DNA of 64,000 nt, taken from Gammaproteobacteria bacterium. GTDB lineage: Bacteria; Pseudomonadota; Gammaproteobacteria; Steroidobacterales; Steroidobacteraceae. Both the position numbers and the translations under genes were made by a program. The stretch spans positions 1 to 64,000 of the forward strand of contig JADZCS010000227.1 in assembly GCA_020851435.1 (NCBI GenBank), read 5' to 3'. Each line of letters starts with the position of its first letter. Position 1 is the first letter of the stretch. A model generated the notes under the pieces. It saw only the letters and a program-made list of their open reading frames with translations, was not told where the DNA came from and made no database searches. Positions 22,048-33,091 of the stretch are shown here, piece by piece.

Positions 22048-23052
22048 GTGAAGGTCTACCCCGAAAATCTCACCCGCGAACTCGAGAAGTCGCTGGCCTC
22101 CGTGTGGCTGGTCGGCGGCGAGGAGCCGCTGCTGGTCGCCGAGGCCTGCGACGCGATCCGCGCGAAGGCGCGTGCGGAGGGCTATGCCGGCCGCGACATC
22201 TTCTTCGGCGACCGCCAGTTCGACTGGGCCGGGCTGCTCGAGTCCTCGCAGTCGCTGTCGCTGTTCGCCGAGCGGCGCGTGATCGAGGTCAAGCTGCCCA
22301 CGGGCAAGCCGGGCGCCGAGGGCAGCAAGGTGCTCGCCAAGCTCGCCGGCGACCCGCCGCCGGACACGATCCTGCTCGTCGTGACGGGCAAGATGGATCG
22401 GGACGTCACGTCCTCGGCCTGGTACAAGGCCCTGGACAAGGAGGGCAAGGTCGTGGCCGTGCAGGCGGTCGAGATCGGCCGGCTGCCGCAGTGGATCCGT
22501 TCGCGCGCCAGCCGCCACGGCATCACGCTGGACGAGGATGGCGCGCGCCTGCTCGCCGAGCGCGTCGAGGGCAACCTGCTCGCCGCGCACCAGGAAATCG
22601 AGAAACTCGCGCTGCTGCAGGGCAAGGGCCCGGTCTCAGTCGAGACCGTGGCCGAGGTGGTCGCCAACAGCGCGCGCTACGACGTGTTCCAGCTCGGCGA
22701 GGCCGCGCTGTCCGGCGATGCCGCGCGCAGCCTGCGCGTGCTGGAAGGACTCAAGGCCGAGGGCACGGAACTGCCGATCGTGCTGTGGGCGCTGTGCCGC
22801 GACCTGCGTTCGCTGGCCGAGGCGCGCGCCAATCCCGGCGCCTCGTTCGGCTACGGTCGCCAGGGCGAGCGCCGCACCGAGATCATGCGCGCGGCTGCGC
22901 GCCGGCTCGCGAAACAGCGCATGGCGCCGCTCATCGAGCAGGCTGGCCGCGTCGACCGGCTGGTCAAGGGACTCGCCAAGGGCGACCCCTGGACCGAGAT
23001 CGCCGCGCTGGTGGCCACGCTCGCCGGCGCGCCGGCGCTCAAGGCGCCCTGA
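22048..23052 (+). CDS. holA: DNA polymerase III subunit delta
   Basis: GTG start; 'MKVYPENLTRELEKSLASVWLVGGEEPLLVAEACDAIR' and 'YDVFQLGEAALSGDAARSLRVLEGLKAEG'. Confidence 0.95.
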   Translation: MKVYPENLTRELEKSLASVWLVGGEEPLLVAEACDAIRAKARAEGYAGRDIFFGDRQFDWAGLLESSQSLSLFAERRVIEVKLPTGKPGAEGSKVLAKLAGDPPPDTILLVVTGKMDRDVTSSAWYKALDKEGKVVAVQAVEIGRLPQWIRSRASRHGITLDEDGARLLAERVEGNLLAAHQEIEKLALLQGKGPVSVETVAEVVANSARYDVFQLGEAALSGDAARSLRVLEGLKAEGTELPIVLWALCRDLRSLAEARANPGASFGYGRQGERRTEIMRAAARRLAKQRMAPLIEQAGRVDRLVKGLAKGDPWTEIAALVATLAGAPALKAP

Positions 23053-23054
23053 GC

Positions 23055-23726
23055 ATGCCTTACAGTCCCGCGCAGGCGCCGCTCGGCATGTTCGGCGGCA
23101 CCTTCGACCCCATCCACAACGGGCACCTGCGCACGGCCTTCGAGTTCGCCGAGAGGCTCGATCTCGAGCGCGTGCTGTTCATTCCCGCGGCCGATCCGCC
23201 GCACCGTCCGCCGCCGCGCGTGACGGCCCGGCAGCGCCTGGAGTTCGTGCGTGCCGCGATCGACGACGAGCCCCGGTTTGCGCTGGACGACCGTGAATTG
23301 CGCCGTGGCGGCCGTTCCTACACCGTGCTGACGCTCGGCGAACTGCGCGCCGAGCACGGCGACCGGCCGCTGGTCCTGTGCCTGGGCATGGATGCGTTCC
23401 TGGGCCTTCCCTTCTGGCACCGCTGGGAAGAACTCGCCACGCTCGCGCACATCGCCGTGGCGCACCGGCCGGGCTTCCAGCCGCCCGTCGAGGGGCCGCT
23501 CGCGAAGCTGGTCGCCGAGCGGCGCAGCGAGGATCCCGCGGACCTCGCGGCCAGCCCCGCGGGACGGCTTTTCTTCTTCGCGGGCACGCAGCTGGAGCTG
23601 TCGGCGACCGAGTTGCGCGACGTGCTCGAGTCCGGCCGGGATCCACGCTACTTGATGCCCGAGGCAGTGCGTAGGATGATCCTCGCAACGGGTGCTTACG
23701 CCCGGCCAGGTGACCAAGAGGGATGA
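23055..23726 (+). CDS. nadD: Nicotinate-nucleotide adenylyltransferase
   Basis: 'LGMFGGTFDPIHNGHLRTAFEFAERL', 'SATELRDVLESGRDPRYLMPEAVRRMI'. Confidence 0.97.
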   Translation: MPYSPAQAPLGMFGGTFDPIHNGHLRTAFEFAERLDLERVLFIPAADPPHRPPPRVTARQRLEFVRAAIDDEPRFALDDRELRRGGRSYTVLTLGELRAEHGDRPLVLCLGMDAFLGLPFWHRWEELATLAHIAVAHRPGFQPPVEGPLAKLVAERRSEDPADLAASPAGRLFFFAGTQLELSATELRDVLESGRDPRYLMPEAVRRMILATGAYARPGDQEG

Positions 23727-24292
23727 CCACCAAAACGTCGAAGCCGAAGTCCTCCAAGACCACTGCCGCAAAGCCCCGGGCCGCCAAGCCCGCCGCCGCG
23801 CGCAAGACCGCCAGGCCCGCCGCCCCGGCCGTGGGCCTGCCCCACCGCAAGGCCATCGCCAAGCGACCCGCAGCTGCGAAAGTTCCAGCCAAGACCGCCG
23901 CGAAGGCCCCGGTCAAGGCCGGCGCGCGCAAGCCGGCTGCGAAGCCGAAGGCGCCCAGCCTTGCCCAGATCGCCGTTACGGCGCTCGAGGACCTCAAGGC
24001 GCACAACATCAAGGTCCTCGACGTCAGGAAGCTGACGGACGTCGCCGACACGATGATCATCGCCACCGGCACCTCCAATCGCCACGTGCAGTCGCTCGCG
24101 ACCCGCGTGGTCGACCGCATCGAGGAAGCCGGATACCGCGCGCTGGGCATCGAGGGCCAGAGCGAGGGCGAGTGGGTGCTCGTCGACCTGCAGGACGTGC
24201 TGGTGCACGTGATGCAGCCGCGCATCCGCGAGTTCTACGGGCTCGAGAAGCTCTGGGAATCGCGCGAATCGCGCGACAGCTCCGCCGCCTGA
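23723..24292 (+). CDS. rsfS: Ribosomal silencing factor RsfS with ~75-aa Lys/Ala/Pro-rich N-terminal extension
   Basis: Core 'LAQIAVTALEDLKAHNIKVLDVRKLTDVADTMIIATGTSNRHVQSLATRVVDRIEEAGYRALGIEGQSEGEWVLVDLQDVLVHVM'. Confidence 0.93.
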   Translation: MTTKTSKPKSSKTTAAKPRAAKPAAARKTARPAAPAVGLPHRKAIAKRPAAAKVPAKTAAKAPVKAGARKPAAKPKAPSLAQIAVTALEDLKAHNIKVLDVRKLTDVADTMIIATGTSNRHVQSLATRVVDRIEEAGYRALGIEGQSEGEWVLVDLQDVLVHVMQPRIREFYGLEKLWESRESRDSSAA

Positions 24293-24311
24293 GGCGGCGG
24301 GGCCGCCGCGC

Positions 24312-24782
24312 ATGCTGATCCGCCTGATCGCCGCCGGCACGCGGCTGCCGGGCTGGGTCAACGACGGTTACGCGGAATACGCCGCGCGGCTCGGGCCGAA
24401 GATCCGGCTCGAGCTGCGCGAGATCCCCGTCACCCCCCGCAGCAAGAACGCCGACCTCGCGCGCGCGCGCGCCGAGGAAGGCCGGCGCATGCAGGCGGCG
24501 ATCGAGCCGGGCATGTACGTGGTGGCGCTGGAGGTCGGCGGCAAGGCGCTGTCGACCGAGGGGCTCGCGAAGTGGATGGCGCAGCGACTGCAGGACGGTC
24601 GTGACGTCGCGCTGCTCGTGGGCGGCCCCGACGGCCTCGAACCCGAACTCTCCAGGGGCGCCGACCTGCGCTGGTCGCTGTCGGCCCTGACCTACCCCCA
24701 CGCTCTGGTGCGCGTGGTGCTGGCCGAGCAGCTGTACCGGGCCCAGTCGATCCTGGACGGCCACCCCTACCACCGCGCCTGA
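24312..24782 (+). CDS. rlmH: 23S rRNA pseudouridine(1915) N3-methyltransferase
   Basis: 'LLVGGPDGLEPELSRGADLRWSLSALTYPHALVRVVLAEQLYRAQSILDGHPYHRA'. Confidence 0.97.
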   Translation: MLIRLIAAGTRLPGWVNDGYAEYAARLGPKIRLELREIPVTPRSKNADLARARAEEGRRMQAAIEPGMYVVALEVGGKALSTEGLAKWMAQRLQDGRDVALLVGGPDGLEPELSRGADLRWSLSALTYPHALVRVVLAEQLYRAQSILDGHPYHRA

Positions 24783-24867
24783 TTCGCTCGCCCCGGAGTG
24801 ACCGGACGGGCTATCCTTGAGGGCTCGACTCCCCGGTCCCGGTCCCAGGCAAAGATTAAACCCTTCA

Positions 24868-25464
24868 ATGACTTACGCCCCCATCGTGCTGGCCTCCGCC
24901 TCTCCCCGCCGCAGCGCCCTGCTGACCCAGATCGGCGTGGCCCACGAGGTGCTGGCTACCGACCTCGACGAGGCGCGCCTGCCGGGCGAGCCGCCGCACG
25001 TCTACGTCGAACGCCTCGCGCGCGACAAGGCGCTTGCGGCGCGCGCGGCGCTGGGCAATGCGGATCGCGTGCTGCTCGCCGCCGACACCTCGGTGGTGCT
25101 CGGCGACGAGATCTTCGGCAAGCCCGAGGACGAGGCCCACTGCGTGCGCATGCTCATGGCGCTGTCCGGGCGCACGCACGAGGTGATGACGGGCATCGCC
25201 GTGCTCGCGGGCGAGACGCTGCTCGCGGACGTCAACGTCAGCCGCGTGAGTTTCCGCGCGCTCGATGACGAAGAGTGCCGCCGCTACTGGCGCACGGGCG
25301 AGCCGCGCGGCAAGGCCGGCGGTTACGCCGTGCAGGGATTCGCAGCGACTTTCATCGAGCGCATCGACGGCAGCTACTCGAGCGTGATGGGCCTGCCGCT
25401 GTTCGAAACCGCGCGCCTGCTGGCCGCGGCGGGCGTGCCGGCCTGGCGGCAGGAGGGCGCATGA
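24868..25464 (+). CDS. maf: Maf family nucleotide pyrophosphatase
   Basis: 'IVLASASPRRSALLTQIGV', 'DTSVVLGDEIFGKPED', 'GKAGGYAVQGFAATFIERIDGSYSSVMGLPLFET'. Confidence 0.96.
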   Translation: MTYAPIVLASASPRRSALLTQIGVAHEVLATDLDEARLPGEPPHVYVERLARDKALAARAALGNADRVLLAADTSVVLGDEIFGKPEDEAHCVRMLMALSGRTHEVMTGIAVLAGETLLADVNVSRVSFRALDDEECRRYWRTGEPRGKAGGYAVQGFAATFIERIDGSYSSVMGLPLFETARLLAAAGVPAWRQEGA

Positions 25465-26927
25465 GCAACGAGATCCTGGTCAACGTCACGCCGCGCGAAA
25501 GCCGCGTCGCGCTGGTCGAGAACGGCGTGCTGCAGGAGATCTACGTCGAGCGCGCCAATCGCCTCGGCCTGATCAGCAACATCTACAAGGGCCGCGTATC
25601 GCGTGTGCTGCCCGGCATGCAGGCGGCCTTCATCGAGATCGGCCTGGACCGCACGGCGTTCCTGCACGCGGCCGACGTCGCGCCGCCGGCCGGCTGCGAC
25701 GAGGGCATCGAGCCGCCGCGTCCCGAGAGCATCCGCGAGCTGCTGGCCGAGGGCAGCGACATCCTGGTGCAGGTCCTCAAGGATCCGCTGGGCACCAAGG
25801 GCGCGCGGCTGACGACCTACATCACGCTGCCCTCGCGTTACCTGGTCTACATGCCCAAGGGCCGCGGCATCGGCGTCTCCTCGCGCATCGAGGAGGAAGC
25901 CGAAAGACAGCGACTGCGCGACGCGCTGCAGGACGGCGAGGCGGACATGCCGGGCGGCTGGATCGTGCGCACGGCGGCCGAGGGCGCCAGCGTCGAGGCG
26001 CTGCGCGCGGACATGCTGTACCTGCGCCAGCTGTGGCGCATGGTCGCGGAGCGCGGCCTCTACGCGCGGGCCGGCGAGCTCGTGCACGAGGACCTGCCGC
26101 TGCACGTGCGCAGCCTGCGCGACCTGCTCGGCGAGGGCATCGAGCGCGTGCTGGTCGACGCGCCCGCCGCGCACGTGCAGATGGTAGAGTTCACGCGCAG
26201 CTTCATGCCGGGGTCTGAGGCGCGCATCGAGGCCTATACCGGCTCGCGGCCGATCTTCGACCTGTACGGCGTCGAGGAGGAGATCGACAAGGCGCTGGAG
26301 CGCAAGGTGCCGCTCAAGTCCGGCGGCTACCTCATGATCGATCAGACCGAGGCGATGACCACGATCGACGTCAATACCGGCGCGTTCGTGGGCCATCGCA
26401 ACCTCGAGGACACGATCTTCCGCACCAACCTCGAGGCGGCGGTGGCCATCGCCCGCCAGCTGCGCCTGCGCAACCTCGGCGGCATCATCATCATCGACTT
26501 CATCGACATGCAGGACGTCGAGCACCGCCGGCAGGTGCTGCAGGCCCTGGAGAAGTCGCTGGTGGCCGATCACGCCAAGACCAGCATCTCCTCGGTGTCG
26601 CCGCTGGGCCTCGTCGAAATGACCCGCAAGCGCACGCGCGAAAGCCTGGAACATCTGCTGTGCCGGCCTTGTCCAAGCTGCGAGGGACGCGGATTCCTGA
26701 AGACGCCGGAGACGGTCGCCTACGAGATCTTTCGCGAGGTGCTCCGGCAGGCGCGGCAGTTCGAGTTCCAGGAGGTCCGCGTGCTCGCGCACGAGGACGT
26801 CGTGGCCCTGCTGCTGGACGAGGAATCGGCGCCGCTGGGCGAGCTCGAGCTCGCGGTGGGCAAGCCGATCCGCCTGCAGGCGGAGGCGCTGTACGGCGGC
26901 GACCAGTACGACGTGGTCCTGATGTAG
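25461..26927 (+). CDS. rng: Ribonuclease G
   Basis: 'EILVNVTPRESRVALVENGVLQEIYVERANRLGLISNIYKGRVSRVLPGMQAAFIEIGLDRTAFLHAAD'; Zn-link 'CRPCPSCEGRG'. Confidence 0.97.
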   Translation: MSNEILVNVTPRESRVALVENGVLQEIYVERANRLGLISNIYKGRVSRVLPGMQAAFIEIGLDRTAFLHAADVAPPAGCDEGIEPPRPESIRELLAEGSDILVQVLKDPLGTKGARLTTYITLPSRYLVYMPKGRGIGVSSRIEEEAERQRLRDALQDGEADMPGGWIVRTAAEGASVEALRADMLYLRQLWRMVAERGLYARAGELVHEDLPLHVRSLRDLLGEGIERVLVDAPAAHVQMVEFTRSFMPGSEARIEAYTGSRPIFDLYGVEEEIDKALERKVPLKSGGYLMIDQTEAMTTIDVNTGAFVGHRNLEDTIFRTNLEAAVAIARQLRLRNLGGIIIIDFIDMQDVEHRRQVLQALEKSLVADHAKTSISSVSPLGLVEMTRKRTRESLEHLLCRPCPSCEGRGFLKTPETVAYEIFREVLRQARQFEFQEVRVLAHEDVVALLLDEESAPLGELELAVGKPIRLQAEALYGGDQYDVVLM

Positions 26928-26937
26928 GCGGTGATGA

Positions 26938-29900
26938 TTGGGTCCTACGGCACGCAGGATATGGCGATGGAGCGCGGGCGTACTGGCCGCGATCGCCATC
27001 CTGTCCGCGCTGGTCGTCGCCGGCCTGCGCATAGCGTTCGATAGCCTGCCCGGCTACCAGGCCCAGGTCGCGGCGCAGGTCCGCGCGCTGACCGGCCTGG
27101 AACTGCGCTTCAAGCGCCTGGACGCGCGGCTTGGCTGGTCCGGCCCCGAGGTGTTCTTCGAGGAAGCCGCCGTACTCATGCCGAACGGGCGCGAGGTGCT
27201 GGTCAGCGCCGCGGCCGGCCGTGTCAGCTTCTCGCTGTGGCGCAGCGCCATCAACCGGCGTATCGAGGTCGGGCGCATCGCGCTCGAGAAGCCGCGCATC
27301 AACGTCGTGATCCTGGACGACGAGCGCGTCGAACTCGTGGGCCAGTCGATGCTGCCGCGCGCGAGCGCCGATGGCGTTGAAGGCTTCAACCTCGGCAAGC
27401 TGAGGCAGGGCCGCCTGTTGATCGCTGATGCGACCGTGCGCTTCGTCGACCTGCGCTCGCACGAGGCCTGGGAGGTCACCGACGTCACGCTGGACCTCAC
27501 GCGCGACGGCGGGGGCCTGCGGTTCGACGGCCACGTGGACCTGCCGCGCCGGCTCGGCTCGAGCATCGACCTCGACGGCGAACTGCAGGGCGACCTCGGC
27601 AATTTCGACGCGGTGGCCTGGAAGGCCCGCGCGACCGCGCGCAACGCCGACCTCGGCGGCTGGGCGCGGCTGGTGCCGGCTAGCCTGTCGCCGCCGCTGA
27701 CCGGTCGCGGCTACCTGCGCGTGATGGGCAGCGGCACGGGCCGGCGCTTCGACGGCGGGCGACTGGCGCTGGAACTGCGCGACGTGTGGGTGGGCGGTAA
27801 CGAAGGCCCTGCGGAACGCTACAAGGTCATCGCGGGCGAATACCGCCTGGAACGACAGGGCGCGCGCTGGGCACTGTCGGGCAAGGACGTCGAGTTCTCG
27901 CGCCCCGGCGCCCCGTGGTCGCCCGCATCGCTGGAGGCGAGCGTCACGCTCGGCGACGGCCGCCTGCAGGCAGCCACGCTCAGGACGAAGTTCCTCGATC
28001 TCTCCAGCCTGGCGCCGATCGCGCGCGTGCTGCCGGCGGGCGCGCTGCACGACGCGCTGGTCGCAGCGGACCCGTCGGGCCAGCTGCGCGATGTCTCGCT
28101 GACTCTGGCGTGGAACGACCGCGGCGCCATGCCCTCGGCCACGGGCGGGTTCTCGTTCGAGGACCTGGGCATCGGCGCGATCGGCCGTGCGCCCGGACTG
28201 CGCGGTCTCGCGGGGCGCCTCGATGCAACCGGCGACGTGGGCAAGCTCAGCATCGCGTCGCAGGGCGTCGAGTTTCGCTGGCCCAGCCAGTTCCGCGACG
28301 TCATCGGTCTGACCGCCGGCCTCACCGCGGGCTGGCGCAGCGTGCCCAACGGCGTGCAGCTGTGGGTCGACGACGCGCGCCTCGACACCGGCCACGGTCG
28401 CGCATCGGCCAGCCTGCGCATGCTGCTGCCCGGCGACGGCAGCACGCCGCTCATGAACCTCTCGGGCGTCGTCACGGATGCCGAGGTCACCCAGACCTGG
28501 CGCTACCTGCCGATCGGCATGCTGTCGCCGGGTGCGCTGAGCTGGCTGGATCCGGCCTTCCGCGCCGGCAAGCTGACCCACGGCACCATCTCGATCGTCG
28601 GGCCGGTCCACGGCTTCCCGTATCGCGAGGGCCAGGGCCTGTTCAAGGCTCTTGCCCACATCGAGGGCCTCACGCTCGACTATGCGACGGGCTGGGCGCC
28701 GCTCGAGGGCGCCACTGCCGACGCGGAGTTCGTCAACGTCGGCCTGCGCGCGCGTTCCAGCGTCGCGAGCGTGCGCGGCATTCCGCTGGGCCCGGTCGAG
28801 GCGGAGATCGCGGACTGGCGCGAGATGCTGCTGCTGGTGCGGACCTCGGCCGAGGCGCCCGTCAAGCCCGTGCTCGACTTCCTGCAGCTGAGCCCGCTCG
28901 GCAAGACGCTCGGCCCCAGCTTCATGGGCCTGACCGGCGCGGGCCGCGTCAGCGGCGACGTCGTGCTGTTCCTGCCGATCAAGCGCTTCAAGGACCGCGC
29001 GATCAACGCCACCGCGCGGCTGGAGGACGTGACGCTCGGCACGCGCGACGGCACGGAACAGCTGACGCATCTCGCCGGCACGCTGACGGTCATGAACCGC
29101 GAACTCTACATGCCGCGCTTCACCGCGGAGGCGCTGGGCGGCGCCGTCGCCGGCACGCTGAACACGCGCCGCGGCAAGCGCGAGGCGCTGCTCACGGTGC
29201 TCGAGGCACGCGGACGCTTCGACGGCCAGCGGCTGCAGAAGTTTGCGAAGCTGCCGCTCAATTCCGGCCTCGAGGGCAGCACCGACTACGCGCTGCGCGT
29301 CGACATCGACCGGCCGTCCTCGACGAAGCCTTCAAAATATCTAGTGAAAGTGGACAGCAGCCTGGTCGGAATGGCCATGGGCCTGCCGGGCCCGCTGACC
29401 AAGCCTGCCTCGAAGGCGCTGCCCATCAGCATTTCCGTCGACGCCGGCGCGCCGGACGTGATCGCTTCGCGCATCGAACTGGCCGACGTGGCGCGCGCGC
29501 AGCTGGAGTTCCGCAAGCCCGGCGAGCACTGGCAGATCGATCGCGGCGAGGCCGTGTTCGGCAGCGCGCGCGAGCCGGTGCTGGCCGACGAGCCGGGCCT
29601 GCGCATCACCGGCAGCGTGCCGCGCGCGAGCCTCAGCGAGGTGCTCGACCTGCGCTGGGCGGAGCCGTCGAAGCGGCGCGTATCGGAGTGGCTCACGCTC
29701 ATCGACCTGTCGGTAGGCGAGGCCGAGGCGCTGGGCTATGCCTTCGACCGTCCGCACGTGCGCATGGTGCCGGGCAACGAGGCCTGGCAGATCGACGTCG
29801 ACGGGCCGATGGTCCGCGGGCGGCTGACCGTACCCTTCGAGTTCCCGGGACAGGTGCCGATGGTGCTCGACATGGACAGGCTGCACGTGGGCGAGCGCGT

Positions 29901-30801
29901 GCGCGCCGGCGGCGGCGAGATCGACCCGCGGCGCCTGCCGAGCATCCGCTTCGACGTACGCGACCTGCTGTTCGACCGCCGCCGCTTCGGCGCGGTGCGC
30001 GCCGAGCTCACGCGCGGCACGCAGGGCCTGTCGTTGGGCCGGCTCGACGTGCACCACGCGGACTTCCAAGCCACGGGCCGCGGCGGCTGGATCGTCGACG
30101 AATCCGGCGCGCAGCGCTGCAACGTGGCCATCGATGCCACGAGCACCAACGTTGCGGGCTTCCTCAAGGCCATGGGTTACGCGCCCATGCTCGAATCGAA
30201 CCAGGGCAAGGGTCGCGCCGACCTGAGCTGGCCCGGCGGTCCCGACGGCAGCTTCTACGAGCGCCTGAATGGCACGATCAAGCTGTCGCTGGGCCAGGGG
30301 CGCATTCCGGAGCTGGATCCGGGCGCGGGGCGCGTGCTGGGGCTCATGAGCCTCGCGCACCTGCCGCGCCGCCTCGCGCTGGACTTCAAGGACGTGACTG
30401 GCGAGGGCCTGGTGTTCGATTCGATCGGCGGTGACTTCTCGCTCAAGTCGGGCGAGGCCTACACGCGCAACCTGACGCTGCGCGGATCGGCGGCCGAGAT
30501 CGGCGTGGTGGGGCGCACCAACCTGCGCACGCGCCAGTACGACCAGACGGCGGTGGTCACGGGCGACATCGGCGGCACGATCGGGCTCGCGGGCGTGCTC
30601 GCCGGCGGGCCTGCGATCGGTGCCGCGCTGCTGCTGTTCACGCAGGTGTTCAAGGAGCCCCTCAAGGGCATGACCCGCGCCTACTATCGCATCAGCGGTT
30701 CCTGGGACCAGCCCAACGTCGAGCGCATCGGCGCGGCCCAGGCGCGCGAGTCGCGCGAGGAGCCTGCGACGCAGACACCGGAAACCGGAGGACCCCAGTG
30801 A
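26938..30801 (+). CDS. yhdP: YhdP/AsmA-like protein (TIGR02099-type)
   Basis: 1287 aa, TTG start, N-terminal TM, '[41 protein letters not shown]'; downstream of rng as in other gammaproteobacteria. Confidence 0.9.
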   Translation: MGPTARRIWRWSAGVLAAIAILSALVVAGLRIAFDSLPGYQAQVAAQVRALTGLELRFKRLDARLGWSGPEVFFEEAAVLMPNGREVLVSAAAGRVSFSLWRSAINRRIEVGRIALEKPRINVVILDDERVELVGQSMLPRASADGVEGFNLGKLRQGRLLIADATVRFVDLRSHEAWEVTDVTLDLTRDGGGLRFDGHVDLPRRLGSSIDLDGELQGDLGNFDAVAWKARATARNADLGGWARLVPASLSPPLTGRGYLRVMGSGTGRRFDGGRLALELRDVWVGGNEGPAERYKVIAGEYRLERQGARWALSGKDVEFSRPGAPWSPASLEASVTLGDGRLQAATLRTKFLDLSSLAPIARVLPAGALHDALVAADPSGQLRDVSLTLAWNDRGAMPSATGGFSFEDLGIGAIGRAPGLRGLAGRLDATGDVGKLSIASQGVEFRWPSQFRDVIGLTAGLTAGWRSVPNGVQLWVDDARLDTGHGRASASLRMLLPGDGSTPLMNLSGVVTDAEVTQTWRYLPIGMLSPGALSWLDPAFRAGKLTHGTISIVGPVHGFPYREGQGLFKALAHIEGLTLDYATGWAPLEGATADAEFVNVGLRARSSVASVRGIPLGPVEAEIADWREMLLLVRTSAEAPVKPVLDFLQLSPLGKTLGPSFMGLTGAGRVSGDVVLFLPIKRFKDRAINATARLEDVTLGTRDGTEQLTHLAGTLTVMNRELYMPRFTAEALGGAVAGTLNTRRGKREALLTVLEARGRFDGQRLQKFAKLPLNSGLEGSTDYALRVDIDRPSSTKPSKYLVKVDSSLVGMAMGLPGPLTKPASKALPISISVDAGAPDVIASRIELADVARAQLEFRKPGEHWQIDRGEAVFGSAREPVLADEPGLRITGSVPRASLSEVLDLRWAEPSKRRVSEWLTLIDLSVGEAEALGYAFDRPHVRMVPGNEAWQIDVDGPMVRGRLTVPFEFPGQVPMVLDMDRLHVGERVRAGGGEIDPRRLPSIRFDVRDLLFDRRRFGAVRAELTRGTQGLSLGRLDVHHADFQATGRGGWIVDESGAQRCNVAIDATSTNVAGFLKAMGYAPMLESNQGKGRADLSWPGGPDGSFYERLNGTIKLSLGQGRIPELDPGAGRVLGLMSLAHLPRRLALDFKDVTGEGLVFDSIGGDFSLKSGEAYTRNLTLRGSAAEIGVVGRTNLRTRQYDQTAVVTGDIGGTIGLAGVLAGGPAIGAALLLFTQVFKEPLKGMTRAYYRISGSWDQPNVERIGAAQARESREEPATQTPETGGPQ

Positions 30802-31616
30802 ACGACACTCTCGTTGCCGCCCTGCAGATGACCTCGCTGGACGACGTGCAGGCGAACCTCGCCACCGCGCGGCGCCTGCTGGGCGAGGCGCGCGCGCGCG
30901 GCGCCTGCCTGGCCGTGCTGCCGGAGAACTTCTCGTTCATGGGCCGCAGCGAGGCCGCGCGGCGCGCGGTCGTCGAGCAGCCCGGCGACGGACCCGTGCA
31001 GTCGTTCCTGGCCGAGACGTCGTTCGAACTCGGCTTGTGGATCGTCGCGGGCACGCTGCCGATCGCGTTGAGCGGCGACCCGCGACCCGCCAACGCCTGC
31101 CTCGTGTACGGGGCCAACGGCAGTCTCGCGGCGCGTTACGACAAGATCCACCTGTTCGACGTCGACATCCCGGGCAAGGACGAGTCCTACCGCGAGTCGG
31201 CCAACGCGGCGCCGGGCCACGAGCCCGTGGTGGTCGACACCCCGGCGGGAAGGCTGGGTTTGTCCGTGTGCTACGATCTTCGCTTCCCCGAGTTGTACCG
31301 GCGCCTGGTCGCCGCGGGCGCCGAGATCTTCTCCGTGCCGGCGGCGTTCACGGCGCCGACCGGCCGGGCGCACTGGGACGTGCTGCTGCGGGCCCGGGCG
31401 ATCGAGGACCTCTGCTACGTGGTCGCGGCCGCGCAGGCCGGCCTGCACGCCAATGGCCGCGAGACCTACGGCGACAGCCTGGTCGCCGACTACTGGGGTC
31501 GCGTGCTCGCGCGCCGCCCGCGAGGGGAGGGCGTGGTAGTCGCGCCCATCGACCGCGAGGCGCAGCAGCGCGCGCGTTCGGGTTTCCCCGCCCTGTCCCA
31601 TCGAGTGCTGGAGTGA
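30798..31616 (+). CDS. Carbon-nitrogen hydrolase (Nit1-like amidase)
   Basis: Glu 'LPENFSFMG', Lys '[10 protein letters not shown]', Cys '[16 protein letters not shown]' nitrilase triad. Confidence 0.94.
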   Translation: MNDTLVAALQMTSLDDVQANLATARRLLGEARARGACLAVLPENFSFMGRSEAARRAVVEQPGDGPVQSFLAETSFELGLWIVAGTLPIALSGDPRPANACLVYGANGSLAARYDKIHLFDVDIPGKDESYRESANAAPGHEPVVVDTPAGRLGLSVCYDLRFPELYRRLVAAGAEIFSVPAAFTAPTGRAHWDVLLRARAIEDLCYVVAAAQAGLHANGRETYGDSLVADYWGRVLARRPRGEGVVVAPIDREAQQRARSGFPALSHRVLE

Positions 31617-31618
31617 CG

Positions 31619-33082
31619 ATGACCGCCGATACCCTGCCTGTCGCCCCCGACGCCCTCGCCTTCGCGCGCGGCGGACTGCTCGACCCCGCCGGCCTCGACG
31701 AGGGTGGGCTCACGCGCACGCTGGGGACGCTGCTGGGCCACGCGGTCGACTACGGCGACCTCTACTTCCAGTCCTCGCGCGAGGAGCACTGGTCGCTGGA
31801 GGACGGCATCGTCAAGGACGGCACCTACAGCGTCGAGCAGGGCGTGGGCGTTCGCGCCATCGCGGGCGAACGCACGGGCTTCGCCTATTCGGACGAGATT
31901 TCCGCCGAGGCGCTCACGGAAGCCGCGCGCGCCGCGCGCGCCATCGCCGCCCACGGCGGCACCACCGGCCCGCGCGGCTTCGTGGTCCCGGCCTCGCGCG
32001 CGCTCTATACGCCGGTCGATCCGCTCGCGACCATGGCCGACGCCGACAAGGTAGCGCTGCTCGGCCGCATCGACCGCGAGACCCGCGCGATCGACCCGCG
32101 CGTGCGCCAGGTCATGGCCAGCCTCGCGGCCGTCCACGAGGTCGTGCTGGTCGCGGCGTCCGACGGCGCCTACGCGGCCGACGTGCGGCCGCTCACGCGC
32201 GTCAACGTCTCGGTCATCGTCGAGCAGGACGGCCGGCGCGAGCAGGGCTACGCCGGCGCCGGCGGCCGCTACGGGCTCGACGAGCTGGTGAGTTCCGGCA
32301 AGCCCATGCAGGTCGCGCGCGAGGCCGTGCGCCAGGCGCTCGTGAACCTGGAGGCCGTGCCGGCGCCCGCGGGTCCGATGACGGTCGTGCTGGGCCCGGG
32401 CTGGCCCGGCGTGCTGCTGCACGAGGCGATCGGTCACGGCCTCGAGGGCGACTTCAACCGCAAGGGCACCTCGGCCTTCTCGAACCGCGTCGGCCAGAGC
32501 GTCGCGTCGCCGCTGTGCACGGTGGTCGACGACGGCACGCTCGCGCGCCGGCGCGGCTCCCTCAACGTCGACGACGAGGGCACGCCCACGCAGTGCACGA
32601 CGCTGATCGAGAACGGCATCCTGCGCGGCTACCTGCAGGACAAGCTCAACGCCCGGCTGATGGGCGTGAAGCCCACGGGCAACGGCCGCCGCGAGTCCTT
32701 CGCGCACACGACGATGCCGCGCATGACCAACACCTACATGCTGCCCGGTCCGCACGAGCACGACGAGATCCTGCGCTCGGTCAAGAAGGGCCTCTACGCC
32801 GTCAATTTCGGCGGCGGCCAGGTCGACATCACTTCGGGCAAGTTCGTGTTCTCGGCCAGCGAGGCCTACCTCATCGAGGACGGCCGCATCACCACGCCGG
32901 TCAAGGGCGCGACGCTGATCGGCAACGGCCCGGACGTGCTCACGCGCGTCAGCATGGTCGGCAACGACCTGAAGCTCGACGAGGGCGTGGGCAGCTGCGG
33001 CAAGGAAGGTCAGACGGTGCCGGTGGGCGTCGGCCAGCCGACGCTGCGCGTCGACGGGCTCACGGTCGGCGGCACCGGCTGA
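31619..33082 (+). CDS. tldD: Metalloprotease TldD
   Basis: '[24 protein letters not shown]' (HExxxH) and '[33 protein letters not shown]'. Confidence 0.97.
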   Translation: MTADTLPVAPDALAFARGGLLDPAGLDEGGLTRTLGTLLGHAVDYGDLYFQSSREEHWSLEDGIVKDGTYSVEQGVGVRAIAGERTGFAYSDEISAEALTEAARAARAIAAHGGTTGPRGFVVPASRALYTPVDPLATMADADKVALLGRIDRETRAIDPRVRQVMASLAAVHEVVLVAASDGAYAADVRPLTRVNVSVIVEQDGRREQGYAGAGGRYGLDELVSSGKPMQVAREAVRQALVNLEAVPAPAGPMTVVLGPGWPGVLLHEAIGHGLEGDFNRKGTSAFSNRVGQSVASPLCTVVDDGTLARRRGSLNVDDEGTPTQCTTLIENGILRGYLQDKLNARLMGVKPTGNGRRESFAHTTMPRMTNTYMLPGPHEHDEILRSVKKGLYAVNFGGGQVDITSGKFVFSASEAYLIEDGRITTPVKGATLIGNGPDVLTRVSMVGNDLKLDEGVGSCGKEGQTVPVGVGQPTLRVDGLTVGGTG

Positions 33083-33091
33083 GCGCCGGCG

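Noticed and set aside
26500-29070. 856-aa minus-strand ORF opposite rng/yhdP
   Set aside because: Antisense frame with Arg/Ala/Gln-rich translation and no recognisable domain.
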